Positions 1 through 9,221 of a stretch of 64,000 nucleotides of DNA are shown one piece after another. The notes beneath the pieces are model-generated. The model was not told the origin of the DNA. It did no database searches and worked only from the letters and a program-made list of their open reading frames with translations. Origin of the DNA: CAIWHR01 sp039931775 (lineage in GTDB: Bacteria; Pseudomonadota; Gammaproteobacteria; Burkholderiales; Casimicrobiaceae). The translations under genes and the position numbers were made by a program. The first letter of the stretch is position 1. Every line of letters starts with the position of its first letter. The stretch spans positions 1 through 64,000 of the forward strand of contig JBDTRG010000189.1 of NCBI GenBank assembly GCA_039931775.1. The letters are read 5' to 3'.

Positions 1-235
1 CGCCATGCCAGCCGCCGCCGCCGTTGCCACCGCCATGCCAGCCGCCGCTGTTGCCGCCGCTGTTGCCCCCGCCGTGCCAGCCACCGCCGCCCATCGAGGA
101 GCCGCCACCCCCGGCACCGCCGCCGCGACTGCCGCCGCCACTAACCCCGCCGCCACCGCGACCCTGGGCCAGCGCCACGCTGCTAACGCATACCGCCAGG
201 GCGATCCCGGCAACCGCAAATGTAAGATTTTTCAT
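1..235 (-). CDS. Glycine-rich secreted protein, 3' end cut by the window edge
   Basis: Reading on the minus strand from an ATG at 235-233, the frame is open to the window edge (78 codons). It begins MKNLTFAVAGIALAVCVSS and reaches an ALAQ signal-peptidase site near residue 24, so a Sec signal peptide is clear. The mature part is almost only Gly with Ser, Arg, Asn and repeated GGWHGG units. A ribosome binding site (caggaggg) lies 6-7 bases before the ATG. The run of GGC/GGT codons gives long glycine or alanine reading in every frame, so identity cannot be pushed beyond a glycine-rich, His/Trp-containing exported protein. The C-terminus is not in the window. Confidence 0.7.
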   Translation of the reverse strand, partial: MKNLTFAVAGIALAVCVSSVALAQGRGGGGVSGGGSRGGGAGGGGSSMGGGGWHGGGNSGGNSGGWHGGGNGGGGWHG

Positions 236-389
236 AGGGCTTCCCTCCTGTGCTCGATCCTGATTCGACGCGCCAACCCGATTCTAGTTCCGGTCAGTCG
301 GGGCGAGCTTCACACTCAAGCCCCGTGGTCGGATGTATTGCCGGAAAGGGAGGCGGGCTCGAAAGCCCCACCCTCGGCCAAAGATCCAG

Positions 390-625
390 CACACCCAATG
401 TTATGCCTTCGATTGGACTTCTCCAACCAGAACGCCCATCCCCCTTGCCCGGTTGACCGATTCTCCGGGACCGATGGGCGCCAGCCGCAGGTCGGCCCCC
501 GCGCTTTGTTCGGCGTCGCCGGAGCGGCGCAGGTTCTCCTCCACGGCACGGTCGTAATCGGCCGATCGGAAGCGGCCGCTGTTCGCAGAGAGTGGCCCCT
601 TGCCGCAGAGCACAACCTGCGGCCG
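390..625 (-). pseudogene. Decayed fragment of a family-5 solute-binding protein
   Basis: Translating the minus strand here gives RFRSADYDRAVEENLRRSG followed by DAEQ, which lines up without gaps to RFKSTDYDRAMEEYVRSPR followed by DAEQ in the intact binding protein at 5208-6980. The DNA matches too, for example gcccggtcgtaatcgg against gcacggtcgtaatcgg. About 80 bases (505-600) align clearly; similarity fades on both sides and the frame has no start and soon meets a stop. I read it as the C-terminal remnant of a second peptide/opine-type binding protein. The boundaries are approximate. The stretch 236-389 holds nothing else I can identify. Confidence 0.55.
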
Positions 626-701
626 CGCGAGCTCGCGACGTGGTTCCCATGGGTACTTCCACGTATTTCCGAAATTCGCCTGCCGACATACGCTGCTACC
701 G

Positions 702-3700
702 ATGAAGTCGCCCCTCCCAATTACAATCCCCAACCCGCGGGCCAGGCTCGCGGCCACCGTCGAATCCGGCGCCAATGTCCGCCGATCGCGTGGCACGGAT
801 CGATGGTGGTCAGGTCTCAATGCAGCCGTGATTGCCGTCTGCATGCTGGTCATCGGCGGCGTATGGACAAACGTACTCGTGCGCGCGGCGCACGGGCGGG
901 CGGACGCGCTCGCGTCTGCCGTCAAGTCCAACGACAACCTTGCGATTGCCTTCGAACAATACGCAGTCCGCACCCTTGAGAACGCCGACGATGTGCTGCA
1001 CGTTGTGCAGCGGGAATACGCGCGCAAGGGCAGACGGACCGACCTCGACGCGCTCATGCTGGACCTGGGGATCAGCAGCTCCGCGTTCCAGGGCATCGGG
1101 ATCATCGATGAGCACGGTGACCTCGTCATGACCACGATGTCGCCCCGACCTGCGAACGTGAACTTCACGGATCGCGAACACTTCAAGGTCCACCAGCTTC
1201 GCGACACCGGACATGTGTTCGTCGGCAAGCCAGTGGTTTCGCACATCCCGGGCAAGGCCTCGATTCCGATCACGCGCCGCATCAACACACCCGAGGGTCA
1301 ATTCGCCGGTATCGTCGTGGTGCAAATCGACCCCGCACGCTTCACCGAATTTTACCGGCACGCGACGCTCGCCGACGGTGACATAGTTTCAATCGTGGGA
1401 CTGGACGGCATCATCCGTTCGCGGCTCACGGGCGGCCGGGAAGAATTCGGAGTGGACGTAAGCGCAAGCCCGCTCATCGCACGATTGGCGAAAGAAAGGA
1501 CGGGAAATTACTCTGCGATCGGCGCCATCGATGGCGTTCAGCGTTTGTACAGCTTTCGGACGCTGCGCGACTACTCGTTGGCGGTCATGACAGGCAAAGC
1601 CGAAGCCAACGTGCTTGCCGCCCATACCGAAACGCAGCGTCGGGTGCACGCGATAGCAGCCGCGGCGACGGCATTCCTCATCTCGATCGCCATCCTGCTC
1701 ATCGTCACCCTCGAGCGCAAAAAGCATGCGGTGGAGGCCCTCGCCAGCCGTGAAGAACGCCTGCGCGCGACGTTCAACCAGGCCGCCGTGGGCATCGCTC
1801 ACACGCGACTCGACGGCCTTTTCCTGCAGGTCAACCAGAAGTTTTGCGACATCGTCGGCTATTCCCCGGAGGAGTTGCTGGCGCTCAAGTTCATCGACAT
1901 CGTGCACGGCGACGATATTGCCTCCACGCGGCAACAGTCCCGGCAGCTGCTCCATGGCAACGCCGGCGACGCCGCTCCAGAGCGGGAAGTGCGCTTTGTC
2001 CGCAAGGATGGAGCCCTGGTGTGGTGCTTGATCAGTGGTTCGGCCGTGCGCAACGGCAACGGCGACATCGAGCATTTCGTTGCGATCGTCCAGGACATCT
2101 CGACTCGCAAGGATAGCGAGGAGCAATTGCGCAGGGTCGCGAGAGCCCGTCGCGTGATGGCCGATTGCAACCGCGTGCTCGTGCATGCAACCGACGAGGG
2201 TCAAATGCTGCGGGAAATGTGCAGCACGCTGGTCGGCCCGGGAGGCTACCGGTTGGTGCGGGTGGGCCTGATCGAGCACGACGACGAGAAAAACGTACGC
2301 GTCGTCGCACAGGCCGGATTGGCTGCTGAAGAGCTGGGGGAGCTGCGCTGGTCCTGGGGCGACGGGGAGCGCGGACGCGGAACGGCGGGTCGGGCCATCC
2401 GAACGGGCCGGCCCGCAGTGGTCGGGGATATCCTGGCCGACCCGACACTGGCTCTCTGGCATGCGCAGGCGCGACAGCACGGGTTCAGTTCCGTCGCCTC
2501 GCTTCCGCTGACCGGGAACGGCGAGACCATCGGCGTCGTGACCATCAACGCGCTCGAGCGCAACGCGTTCGACGTCCAGGAAATCGCCCTGCTCAAGGAA
2601 ATGGCGGCGGACATGGGCTTCGGGATCCTCGCCCTCCGTATGCGCCTCAATCATGCGCGCGCCGAAGCGAGCCTGCGCATCAGCCAGGAGCGCTTCCGCC
2701 GCTATTTCGAGTTGGGACGGGTCGGCATGGCGATCACCTCGCCGTCAAAAGGGTGCATGGAAGTCAACGATCAGCTGTGCACCATCCTGGGATACGAGCG
2801 CGCCGAATTGCTGGCAACGACCTGGGTTGGGCTCACGCACCCCGACGACCTGGCAAGGGATGTCGAACAGTTCGACCGCATTGTCTCCGGCGAAATCGAA
2901 GGCTACTCGCTGGACAAGCGCTTCATCCGCAAGGACGGCCGTGTCATCGATGCGACCATCGCGGTCAGGTGCGTGCGCGGCTTCGACGGTGCCGTCGACT
3001 ACATGCTCGCGCAGGTCGAGGACATCACCGAACGGAGAAGGCAGGAAGCATCGGTGAAGCGCCTGTCGCAGACGATCGAGAACCAATACCGGATTTTCAA
3101 TACCGCGTTGTCGTCGATCAGCGATCAAGCCTATATCGTCGATCGCGATGGTCGTTTCGTCTACGCGAATCAAGCGCTGCTGACCGTCGTCGGGATGACG
3201 CTCGAGGAAGTGGTCGGGCGCGGATTCTCCGACATGCACGTAACCGACGCGCAGGCGGCGCGACTGTTGCTGCAGGTGCGCCAAGTGTTCGCCGATAAGT
3301 GCAATATCACCGACGAATTGCATTATGTCGGTCTGAGAGGATTCACCGCGGATTTCGAATACATCCTGCACCCGGTTTTTGCCCCCGACGGATCAGTCGA
3401 GCTTGTCACCGGATCCACGCGCGATATCACCGGGCGAAAGCGTACCGAGAACGGGTTGCGGCTTCAGGCGGATCTGCTCGCCGCCGTCGGACAAGCGGTG
3501 GTCGCCACGGACCTCGCGGGATCGATCACCTATTCGAATCGCCCGGCCGAACTTCTCTTCGGCTGGACTTCGGCGGAAATGGCGGGCCGCAACATTTTTG
3601 ACGTCGCGCCCACCGAGCTGTCGAGATCCCAGGTGGCCGAAATCGCCGGAGTGCTCCCGGCAGGCGGAAGCTGGACCGGGGAATACCAGTTCCGACGACG

Positions 3701-5174
3701 TGACGGGTCGTCGATCCCATTGCAGGTGGCGCTCTCTCCGATTCACGACGAATCGGGCGCATTGATCGGCACGATAGGTGTTCATTCAGACATCACCGAG
3801 CGCAAGGCGTACGAGCGCCAGATCGAATACCTGGCGACGCACGATGCGCTCACCGACCTGCCCAACCGCAATCTGTTCAACGATCGTCTGACCCACGCCG
3901 TCGGCCATGCGCAGCGCTCCGGCACGAGCGTGGGGATCATTTTCCTCGATGTCGATCATTTCAAGTTCGTGAACGACGGTTTCGGTCACCCGGTCGGCGA
4001 CGCCGTGCTGAAAGCCATCGCGCAGCGACTGCGAGGGCTCGTACGCGATTCCGACACGGTGGCGCGGCTGGGAGGCGACGAGTTCGTGATCCTGCTGACC
4101 GATCTCAAGGACACGCTGCTGGGTGCCTCCAAGGTCGCGCAAGCCATCGTCGATTCATTCGCCCAGCCCTTCCTCATCGAAGGACGCGAATTCGCGGTGA
4201 CGATGAGCATGGGAATCAGCCTCTACCCCCAGGACGGGCGGGAGCTCGATGAATTGCTACGGGATGCCGACGCCGCGATGTATCGGGCCAAGGAGATGGG
4301 TCGCAACGGCTACCAGTTCTATGCCAGCGAAATGAGCATCAAGGCGACCCAGCGTTTGACGTTGGACTCGTCGATGCGCCAGGCGCTTTCGCAAGGGCAA
4401 TTCTCGCTGCACTACCAGCCGTTGATCGTCATCAGTACGGGCGAGATCACGGGCATGGAGGCGCTGATCCGATGGCAGCATCCGCAACTGGGCATGGTCG
4501 CACCCGATCGATTCATCCCCCTGGCGGAGGAAAACGGGTTGATCATCCCGATCGGGGAGTGGGTACTTCGAACGGCGTGCGCACAGAACAAGGCCTGGCA
4601 GGATTCGGGAATGTCCGCCATGACCGTGGCCGTCAATCTGTCGGCGCTGCAACTCATGCAGCCCGGCTTCGTCGAGCTGGTCGCGCGCGTGCTGGACGAA
4701 ACCGGACTCGCGCCACGCTGCCTCAACCTGGAGCTTACCGAAAGCTTGATGATCGGCAGTGCGGGCCCCGTGATCGCCATCCTGAACCGGCTGCGGGCGC
4801 TAGGGGTCACGCTATCGATGGACGATTTCGGCACGGGGTATTCGAACCTGGGCTACCTCGCGCACTTGCCGCTCGACATCCTGAAAATCGATCGTTCGTT
4901 CGTGCGCGACCTGCCGACCCATAAGGGGGCGGGCTCGGTGGCACGCGCCATTGTGAGCATGGGTCGCGGCCTGGGAATACGGATCGTCGCCGAGGGCGTG
5001 GAAACGATTGAGCAGGCCGAATTCCTGGAGAGCATCGGCTGCGAGCAAGCTCAGGGTTTCCTGTACTCCAAACCGCTTCCTGCCGATGCCTTCGCGCCGT
5101 GGGTAAGGTTGCACGGGAGGCATCCCGCGTGCGTCGAACCAGCGATTGCCTACGAGACGGAGGGCGCTGTCTGA
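702..5174 (+). CDS. Membrane sensor with PAS-GAF-PAS-PAS-PAS, GGDEF and EAL domains (c-di-GMP turnover)
   Basis: A 1490-residue inner-membrane signalling protein. A first membrane helix (about residues 45-65) and a second (about 330-350) flank a periplasmic dCache/CHASE-like sensor. Then come a PAS domain, a GAF domain (about 480-650), three further PAS domains, GGDEF and EAL. The cyclase site is intact (GGDEF near residue 1124) with an RDSD inhibitory I-site five residues upstream. The phosphodiesterase also looks intact: EAL near 1252, then DDFGTGYS and EGVET. Both activities are therefore possible and the net direction cannot be read from sequence. The frame is open from 600, but ATG 702 (MKSPLP) gives a sensible short cytoplasmic N-terminus; neither start has a good ribosome binding site. 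It is convergent with the next gene. Confidence 0.93.
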   Translation: MKSPLPITIPNPRARLAATVESGANVRRSRGTDRWWSGLNAAVIAVCMLVIGGVWTNVLVRAAHGRADALASAVKSNDNLAIAFEQYAVRTLENADDVLHVVQREYARKGRRTDLDALMLDLGISSSAFQGIGIIDEHGDLVMTTMSPRPANVNFTDREHFKVHQLRDTGHVFVGKPVVSHIPGKASIPITRRINTPEGQFAGIVVVQIDPARFTEFYRHATLADGDIVSIVGLDGIIRSRLTGGREEFGVDVSASPLIARLAKERTGNYSAIGAIDGVQRLYSFRTLRDYSLAVMTGKAEANVLAAHTETQRRVHAIAAAATAFLISIAILLIVTLERKKHAVEALASREERLRATFNQAAVGIAHTRLDGLFLQVNQKFCDIVGYSPEELLALKFIDIVHGDDIASTRQQSRQLLHGNAGDAAPEREVRFVRKDGALVWCLISGSAVRNGNGDIEHFVAIVQDISTRKDSEEQLRRVARARRVMADCNRVLVHATDEGQMLREMCSTLVGPGGYRLVRVGLIEHDDEKNVRVVAQAGLAAEELGELRWSWGDGERGRGTAGRAIRTGRPAVVGDILADPTLALWHAQARQHGFSSVASLPLTGNGETIGVVTINALERNAFDVQEIALLKEMAADMGFGILALRMRLNHARAEASLRISQERFRRYFELGRVGMAITSPSKGCMEVNDQLCTILGYERAELLATTWVGLTHPDDLARDVEQFDRIVSGEIEGYSLDKRFIRKDGRVIDATIAVRCVRGFDGAVDYMLAQVEDITERRRQEASVKRLSQTIENQYRIFNTALSSISDQAYIVDRDGRFVYANQALLTVVGMTLEEVVGRGFSDMHVTDAQAARLLLQVRQVFADKCNITDELHYVGLRGFTADFEYILHPVFAPDGSVELVTGSTRDITGRKRTENGLRLQADLLAAVGQAVVATDLAGSITYSNRPAELLFGWTSAEMAGRNIFDVAPTELSRSQVAEIAGVLPAGGSWTGEYQFRRRDGSSIPLQVALSPIHDESGALIGTIGVHSDITERKAYERQIEYLATHDALTDLPNRNLFNDRLTHAVGHAQRSGTSVGIIFLDVDHFKFVNDGFGHPVGDAVLKAIAQRLRGLVRDSDTVARLGGDEFVILLTDLKDTLLGASKVAQAIVDSFAQPFLIEGREFAVTMSMGISLYPQDGRELDELLRDADAAMYRAKEMGRNGYQFYASEMSIKATQRLTLDSSMRQALSQGQFSLHYQPLIVISTGEITGMEALIRWQHPQLGMVAPDRFIPLAEENGLIIPIGEWVLRTACAQNKAWQDSGMSAMTVAVNLSALQLMQPGFVELVARVLDETGLAPRCLNLELTESLMIGSAGPVIAILNRLRALGVTLSMDDFGTGYSNLGYLAHLPLDILKIDRSFVRDLPTHKGAGSVARAIVSMGRGLGIRIVAEGVETIEQAEFLESIGCEQAQGFLYSKPLPADAFAPWVRLHGRHPACVEPAIAYETEGAV

Positions 5175-5207
5175 AAGCGCCGCCAACAAGCGCCAGGACG
5201 AGAATCT

Positions 5208-6980
5208 CTACTTTCGTTCCACCTGCCGCCGGAGGGCGAGGTCGATGTCGAGATACTTCCAATAGGTCTGGAACATCTGCGGTTGGAAGCCCAGCAGCCA
5301 GGGTTGCACGAAGTCGTTCTCGAGGCGGTAGATCGTCGGAATGAGGGGAACGTAGGTTCTCGCGACCTCCCACATGCGGCGAGCCGTCGCGATCTGCTCG
5401 GCATCCCGGGGGCTGCGAACGTACTCTTCCATCGCCCGGTCGTAATCGGTCGACTTGAAACGGCTGGTGTTCACCGACGAGGGCTCGGGGCCGTACAGCT
5501 GGCTCAGCGCGCCATACCCCGATGGAATGCCGCCGTAGCCGCCTGCGTACAGCTGAAATTTTCCGGCCTCGAGATCCTTGATCATGTCCTGGAACGGCGT
5601 GAGGCGGTAGGTCATCCGCAGCCCGATCGAATCCATGTCCTTTTTCCACTGGGTTTGGACCTCGCGCGAAACCGCGGCCGTGCGCAACGTGAGCTGCAGC
5701 GTCAGCGGCTTGCCGTCCGGCGCGCGGCGATATCCGTCGGGATCGCGGTTGCCGTAACCGAACCGGTCGAGCAACGCGTTGGCCGCCGCGTGGTCGGGTC
5801 CCGGACGCGGAGGAAGCTCCGGATCGTGCCCGGTCACGCGCGGCGGAACGAGCTGGTTCGCGGGCAGCGCCTGCCCGGCGTAGACCACCTTGATCAGACT
5901 GTCGATGTCGTAGGCGAGCGCGATCGCGCGGCGCAGCGCGACGCGATCGTTGCCCATCCCGCCGAGGGTCGGGTCGGAAACATTGAGCGTGATCGTGAAA
6001 ATGTACGGCTCGGGAAACACCAAGCGGGCAATGCCGCGCGCCGCGTACTCGGGCTTCAACCTGCCGCCCGCGAGCATGCGGTTGGCGATTTCTCCTCGCA
6101 GCTCGACGTAGTCCAGGCGCCCGCGCTCGAATTCGAGCAGGCGGGTGACGTCCTCCTCGATCACGTTGATCTCGACAACCCCGACCTGCGGCAGCGCGCG
6201 GCCGCGCATCGTCTTGATCATCGGCGCCAGCGCGGGGTCGCTGCTTTCGGGAAAGCGCACGGCGCGATACGCGGGATTGGCTTCCAGCGTCACGCGCGAG
6301 CCCTGCTTCCACTCCTTCAGCCGGTACGGGCCGGTCCCGACCGGCCGCGTCCTGATGTCCCTGCCTGCCGCCGCGACGACTTCGTGCGCGATGACGCCAG
6401 TCGTCAGGACCTGCTCGACGTTCGGGTAGTTCGGCTGGGTCAGCTTCAGCTGGATCGTATAGCGGTCGAGCGCGCGCAGTCCGGCGATCGGGCGGTCGTA
6501 GTCCAACGATGCCCCGGGCCCTTTCGCCGCATCGACGACGGGCCGCGCGCCGACGATGAGATCGGTGAAGATCGCATCGCCACCCCGGCGCAGGTTCGGA
6601 TCGATCCAGCGCTTCACCGAGTAGACGTAGTCCTCCGCCGTTGCTTCGCGCGCCTTTCCTGCAAACGCCGGATCGGGCGTGAACATGACACCCGGCCGCA
6701 CGCGTATCGTCCACGTCTTTCCACCGTCGGTGATCTCCGGCAACGCCACCGCGCCCACCGGATTGAGCTTCGCCGGCGACGCGAGGTAATCCCATTCGTA
6801 GAGGCCCTCGAAGATCGCGGTGATCACGTTGGACGACGGCGAGTCGTTGTACTGGTGCGGGTCGAGCGTCTCGATGTCGGGCGAGGCGATGCGCAGGATC
6901 TTTGCAGGGTCGGCCGCGCTCGCGCAGGTACTCGCTGCCAGTAGCGTCGCAACGATCAGAGGGAGCAGCATTCCCTTCAC
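5208..6980 (-). CDS. ABC transporter substrate-binding protein, family 5 (peptide/nickel/opine type)
   Basis: A 590-residue periplasmic binding protein of the DppA/OppA (SBP_bac_5) family. It has a signal peptide (MLLPLIVATLLAASTCASA, cut before ADPAK) and the family motif around DPNLRRGGDAIFTDL. The C-terminal block ends with WKYLDIDLALRR, typical of the family. The start is GTG at 6980, which overlaps the stop of the upstream LysR gene by four bases (GTGA); ATG at 6971 is an alternative and would keep the signal peptide. No permease or ATPase gene is nearby, so the partner transporter is elsewhere or the protein works as an orphan receptor. A decayed paralogue fragment lies about 5 kb away at 390-625. 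Confidence 0.92.
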   Translation of the reverse strand: MKGMLLPLIVATLLAASTCASAADPAKILRIASPDIETLDPHQYNDSPSSNVITAIFEGLYEWDYLASPAKLNPVGAVALPEITDGGKTWTIRVRPGVMFTPDPAFAGKAREATAEDYVYSVKRWIDPNLRRGGDAIFTDLIVGARPVVDAAKGPGASLDYDRPIAGLRALDRYTIQLKLTQPNYPNVEQVLTTGVIAHEVVAAAGRDIRTRPVGTGPYRLKEWKQGSRVTLEANPAYRAVRFPESSDPALAPMIKTMRGRALPQVGVVEINVIEEDVTRLLEFERGRLDYVELRGEIANRMLAGGRLKPEYAARGIARLVFPEPYIFTITLNVSDPTLGGMGNDRVALRRAIALAYDIDSLIKVVYAGQALPANQLVPPRVTGHDPELPPRPGPDHAAANALLDRFGYGNRDPDGYRRAPDGKPLTLQLTLRTAAVSREVQTQWKKDMDSIGLRMTYRLTPFQDMIKDLEAGKFQLYAGGYGGIPSGYGALSQLYGPEPSSVNTSRFKSTDYDRAMEEYVRSPRDAEQIATARRMWEVARTYVPLIPTIYRLENDFVQPWLLGFQPQMFQTYWKYLDIDLALRRQVERK

Positions 6981-7882
6981 GCGATCCCCCAGTTCTCCAG
7001 TGCGAAACGCTCGATCAGGAATTCGGCGAACATCCGCACCTTCGCCGACAGATGCCGCCGGCTAGGGTAGACGACATAGATCGGCAGCGGCAGCGGCTCG
7101 AATTGCGCGAGGATAGGCTTCAATCGGCCCGCGCGCACGTCCGGTCCGACGATGAAGTCGGGTTCCATCGAGATGCCGGCGCCGTCCGCCGCGAGCGCTT
7201 CGAGGAACCGGCCGTTGTTCGCATGGACGGGCCCGGCGATCCGCACGCTTCGCTCGCCACCGGCGGGATCGCGGAACGTCCAGACGTTGCGGTTCGGCAG
7301 ATACTCGTAAGATAGGCACGCGTGTTTCGCGAGATCCTCGGGTTCGTGCGGCTCGCCGTGGCGCGCGAGATAGGAAGGCGCGGCGCAGCAGAGAATGCGC
7401 GCCGCGCCGATCTTGCGGGCGACCAGGTTCTGGCTGCCGGGCGTGCCGATGCGAACGGCGACGTCGAAGCCTTCCTCGACGATGTCGACCACGCGTTCCG
7501 AGAGTTCGACATCGAAGCGGATCTGCGGATAGCGGGCGACGAATGCGGCGATGGCTGGCGCCAGGTGGCGCGAGCCGAACGTCGCCGACGAGGTGAGCTT
7601 CAACGTTCCGCGCGGCACGACGGACGCCGAGGTCACCGCGACTTCGGCTTCCTCGAGGTCGGCCAGAAGCTGCACGCAACGCTCATAGAACGCCTGCCCG
7701 CTCTCGGTGAGCGACAGCCGCCGGGTCGTGCGATTGAGCAAGCGCACGCCGAGATGCGTCTCGAGTTCCGACACCTGCCGCGATACCGCCGAGACCGAGA
7801 GGCCGAGGCGCTCGGCCGCGCGGGCGAAGCTGCCTGCTTCCACGACTCTGGCGTAGGCGGTCAGCGCATGAAACCGATCCAT
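6977..7882 (-). CDS. LysR-family transcriptional regulator (CrgA-like group)
   Basis: A 301-residue regulator. The N-terminal winged helix-turn-helix begins MDRFHALTAYARVVEAGSF and includes LGLSVSAVSRQVSELETHLG; the remainder is the LysR substrate-binding domain. The wording FHALTAYARVVEAGSFARAA is typical of the CrgA/AaeR-like group common in Burkholderiales. It is divergent from the DoxX and GST genes, with an inverted repeat at 7899-7917 between them, and is coupled by a four-base overlap to the solute-binding protein gene behind it. Likely targets are its own operon and the divergent doxX-gst pair. The effector is unknown. Confidence 0.93.
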   Translation of the reverse strand: MDRFHALTAYARVVEAGSFARAAERLGLSVSAVSRQVSELETHLGVRLLNRTTRRLSLTESGQAFYERCVQLLADLEEAEVAVTSASVVPRGTLKLTSSATFGSRHLAPAIAAFVARYPQIRFDVELSERVVDIVEEGFDVAVRIGTPGSQNLVARKIGAARILCCAAPSYLARHGEPHEPEDLAKHACLSYEYLPNRNVWTFRDPAGGERSVRIAGPVHANNGRFLEALAADGAGISMEPDFIVGPDVRAGRLKPILAQFEPLPLPIYVVYPSRRHLSAKVRMFAEFLIERFALENWGIA

Positions 7883-7898
7883 CGCGCCGATTCTACAT

Positions 7899-7917
7899 TA
7901 TTGCGTTTTACGCAATA
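7899..7917. promoter_or_regulatory. Inverted repeat, candidate LysR operator
   Basis: TATTGCGT-TTT-ACGCAATA is a perfect repeat with 8-base arms and a 3-base centre. It contains the T-N11-A form expected of LysR boxes (TGCGTTTTACGCA). It sits 17 bases upstream of the LysR start at 7882 and about 100 bases upstream of the DoxX gene, in the AT-rich divergent intergenic region. The operator role is inference. Confidence 0.55.
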
Positions 7918-8014
7918 GTATTTCAATTGCTTGCCTATTTATCACTATTTGATCAACTGACATGATGGGTCCCGTCGCGCCACCACGGCGCACCCCCCGA
8001 CCCAAGGAGTCAAC

Positions 8015-8434
8015 ATGACCGAATCCCGCAACCCCGCCCTCGCAGCGCTGCTGCTGCGCCTCTCGCTCGGCACGATGTTCATTGCCCACGCGCTGCTCAA
8101 GTACTTCGTCTTCACGCTGCCCGGAACCGCGAAGTTCTTCGAATCGCTCGGGCTTCCCGGCGTCCTCGGCTATGCGACGTTCGCGGTCGAACTCGTCGGC
8201 GGCGTGCTGTTGATCGCCGGAGTGCGCACCCGGGCCGTTGCGCTTGCGCTCGTTCCCGTGCTGCTGGGCGCCGCCTGGGCGCATTCAGGCAACGGCTGGG
8301 TGTTCAGCGCCCCCAACGGCGGCTGGGAATACCCGGCGTTCTGGACCATCGCGCTCTTCGTGCAGGCGTTGCTCGGCGACGGCGCGTACGCGCTCGCAAC
8401 CGAAGTCCGCCCCACGCAATTACGGACGGCATAA
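8015..8434 (+). CDS. DoxX family membrane protein
   Basis: A 139-residue integral membrane protein of the DoxX/YphA family with four predicted helices. The family signature at the N-terminus is present: ALLLRLSLGTMFIAHALLKY. The second helix region carries the ELVGGVLLIAGVRTR block. A good ribosome binding site (aaggag) precedes the ATG. It is the first gene of a plus-strand group with the GST gene, divergent from a LysR gene. DoxX-like proteins are linked to redox or quinone-related functions, but the exact role is not established for this branch. Confidence 0.88.
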   Translation: MTESRNPALAALLLRLSLGTMFIAHALLKYFVFTLPGTAKFFESLGLPGVLGYATFAVELVGGVLLIAGVRTRAVALALVPVLLGAAWAHSGNGWVFSAPNGGWEYPAFWTIALFVQALLGDGAYALATEVRPTQLRTA

Positions 8435-8506
8435 TCGTCTGATCACGGGTGCCCCGCAATCCGTTATCGGCGCACCCGCCCATTTCGTATCTCAAAGGAA
8501 ATCGCG

Positions 8507-9133
8507 ATGAAACTCTATTACTCGACCGCCGCCTGCTCGCTCGCTCCGCACATCGCGCTCGAAGAGGCCGGCCTTCCCGTCGAGCTCGTCAAGGTCGATC
8601 TGCGCACCCACAAGCTCGCGGACGGTACCGATTACTATACGATCAATCCGAAGGGCTACGTCCCGATGCTCGAACTCGACGATGGCATGCGCTTCTCCGA
8701 AGTCGCGGTCATCCTGCAATACATCGCCGACCGCAAGCCCGGCACGCTCGCACCGGTGTACGGAACGATCGATCGCTATCGCGTCAACGAGTGGCTCAAT
8801 TTCATCGCCACCGAAATCCACAAGCAATTCGGACCGCTGTGGCACGCCGAAACGCCCGACGCAACGAAGGCCGCGCAGCGCGCACTGCTCAAGAAGCGTT
8901 TCGACCTCGTCGCGAAAACGCTTGCGAAGCAGTCATACCTGACCGGCGATTCGTTCACGATCGCCGACGCTTACCTGTTCACCGTCGTCAACTGGTCGGG
9001 CATACTCAAGTTCGACCTCGCACCGTGGCCAGCGCTGCAGCAGTTCCAGGCGCGTGTCGCGGCACGTCCGATGGTGCATGCGGCGATGAAGGCCGAGCAT
9101 CTGGTGCGCGACCCGGCACCGGCGTCGGCCTGA
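8507..9133 (+). CDS. Glutathione S-transferase, beta class
   Basis: A 208-residue cytosolic GST. The thioredoxin-like N-terminal domain starts MKLYYSTAACSLAPHIALEE with the beta-class cysteine at position 10. It carries the NPKGYVPML cis-proline loop and the FSEVAVILQYIAD glutathione-binding segment. The helical C-terminal domain keeps the GDSFTIADAYLF N-capping motif. The ribosome binding site aaagga lies before the ATG. It follows the DoxX gene by 72 bases and is likely co-transcribed, consistent with a detoxification or redox unit controlled by the divergent LysR protein. Confidence 0.93.
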   Translation: MKLYYSTAACSLAPHIALEEAGLPVELVKVDLRTHKLADGTDYYTINPKGYVPMLELDDGMRFSEVAVILQYIADRKPGTLAPVYGTIDRYRVNEWLNFIATEIHKQFGPLWHAETPDATKAAQRALLKKRFDLVAKTLAKQSYLTGDSFTIADAYLFTVVNWSGILKFDLAPWPALQQFQARVAARPMVHAAMKAEHLVRDPAPASA

Positions 9134-9221
9134 ACCGACGCACTATCAACGGCGCCCGTCCTGCGAGCTCGGGATGGGCGCAATGGGACGCTCGACACGC
9201 CACATGAGAACAGGATCCACC

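Noticed and set aside
1..200. Simple-sequence repeat or array-like signal at the left edge
   Set aside because: The GGC/GCC-rich repeats are explained by codons of a glycine-rich protein; the spacing is irregular and there are no CRISPR features.
401..1288. 295-residue minus-strand frame at the start of the window
   Set aside because: Most of it is antisense to the sensor gene. Only its last part (390-625) has meaning, as a decayed binding-protein fragment, and is reported as such.
5283..6944. 553-residue open frame antisense to the family-5 binding protein
   Set aside because: Shadow of a real gene in high-G+C sequence; no start signal or domain.
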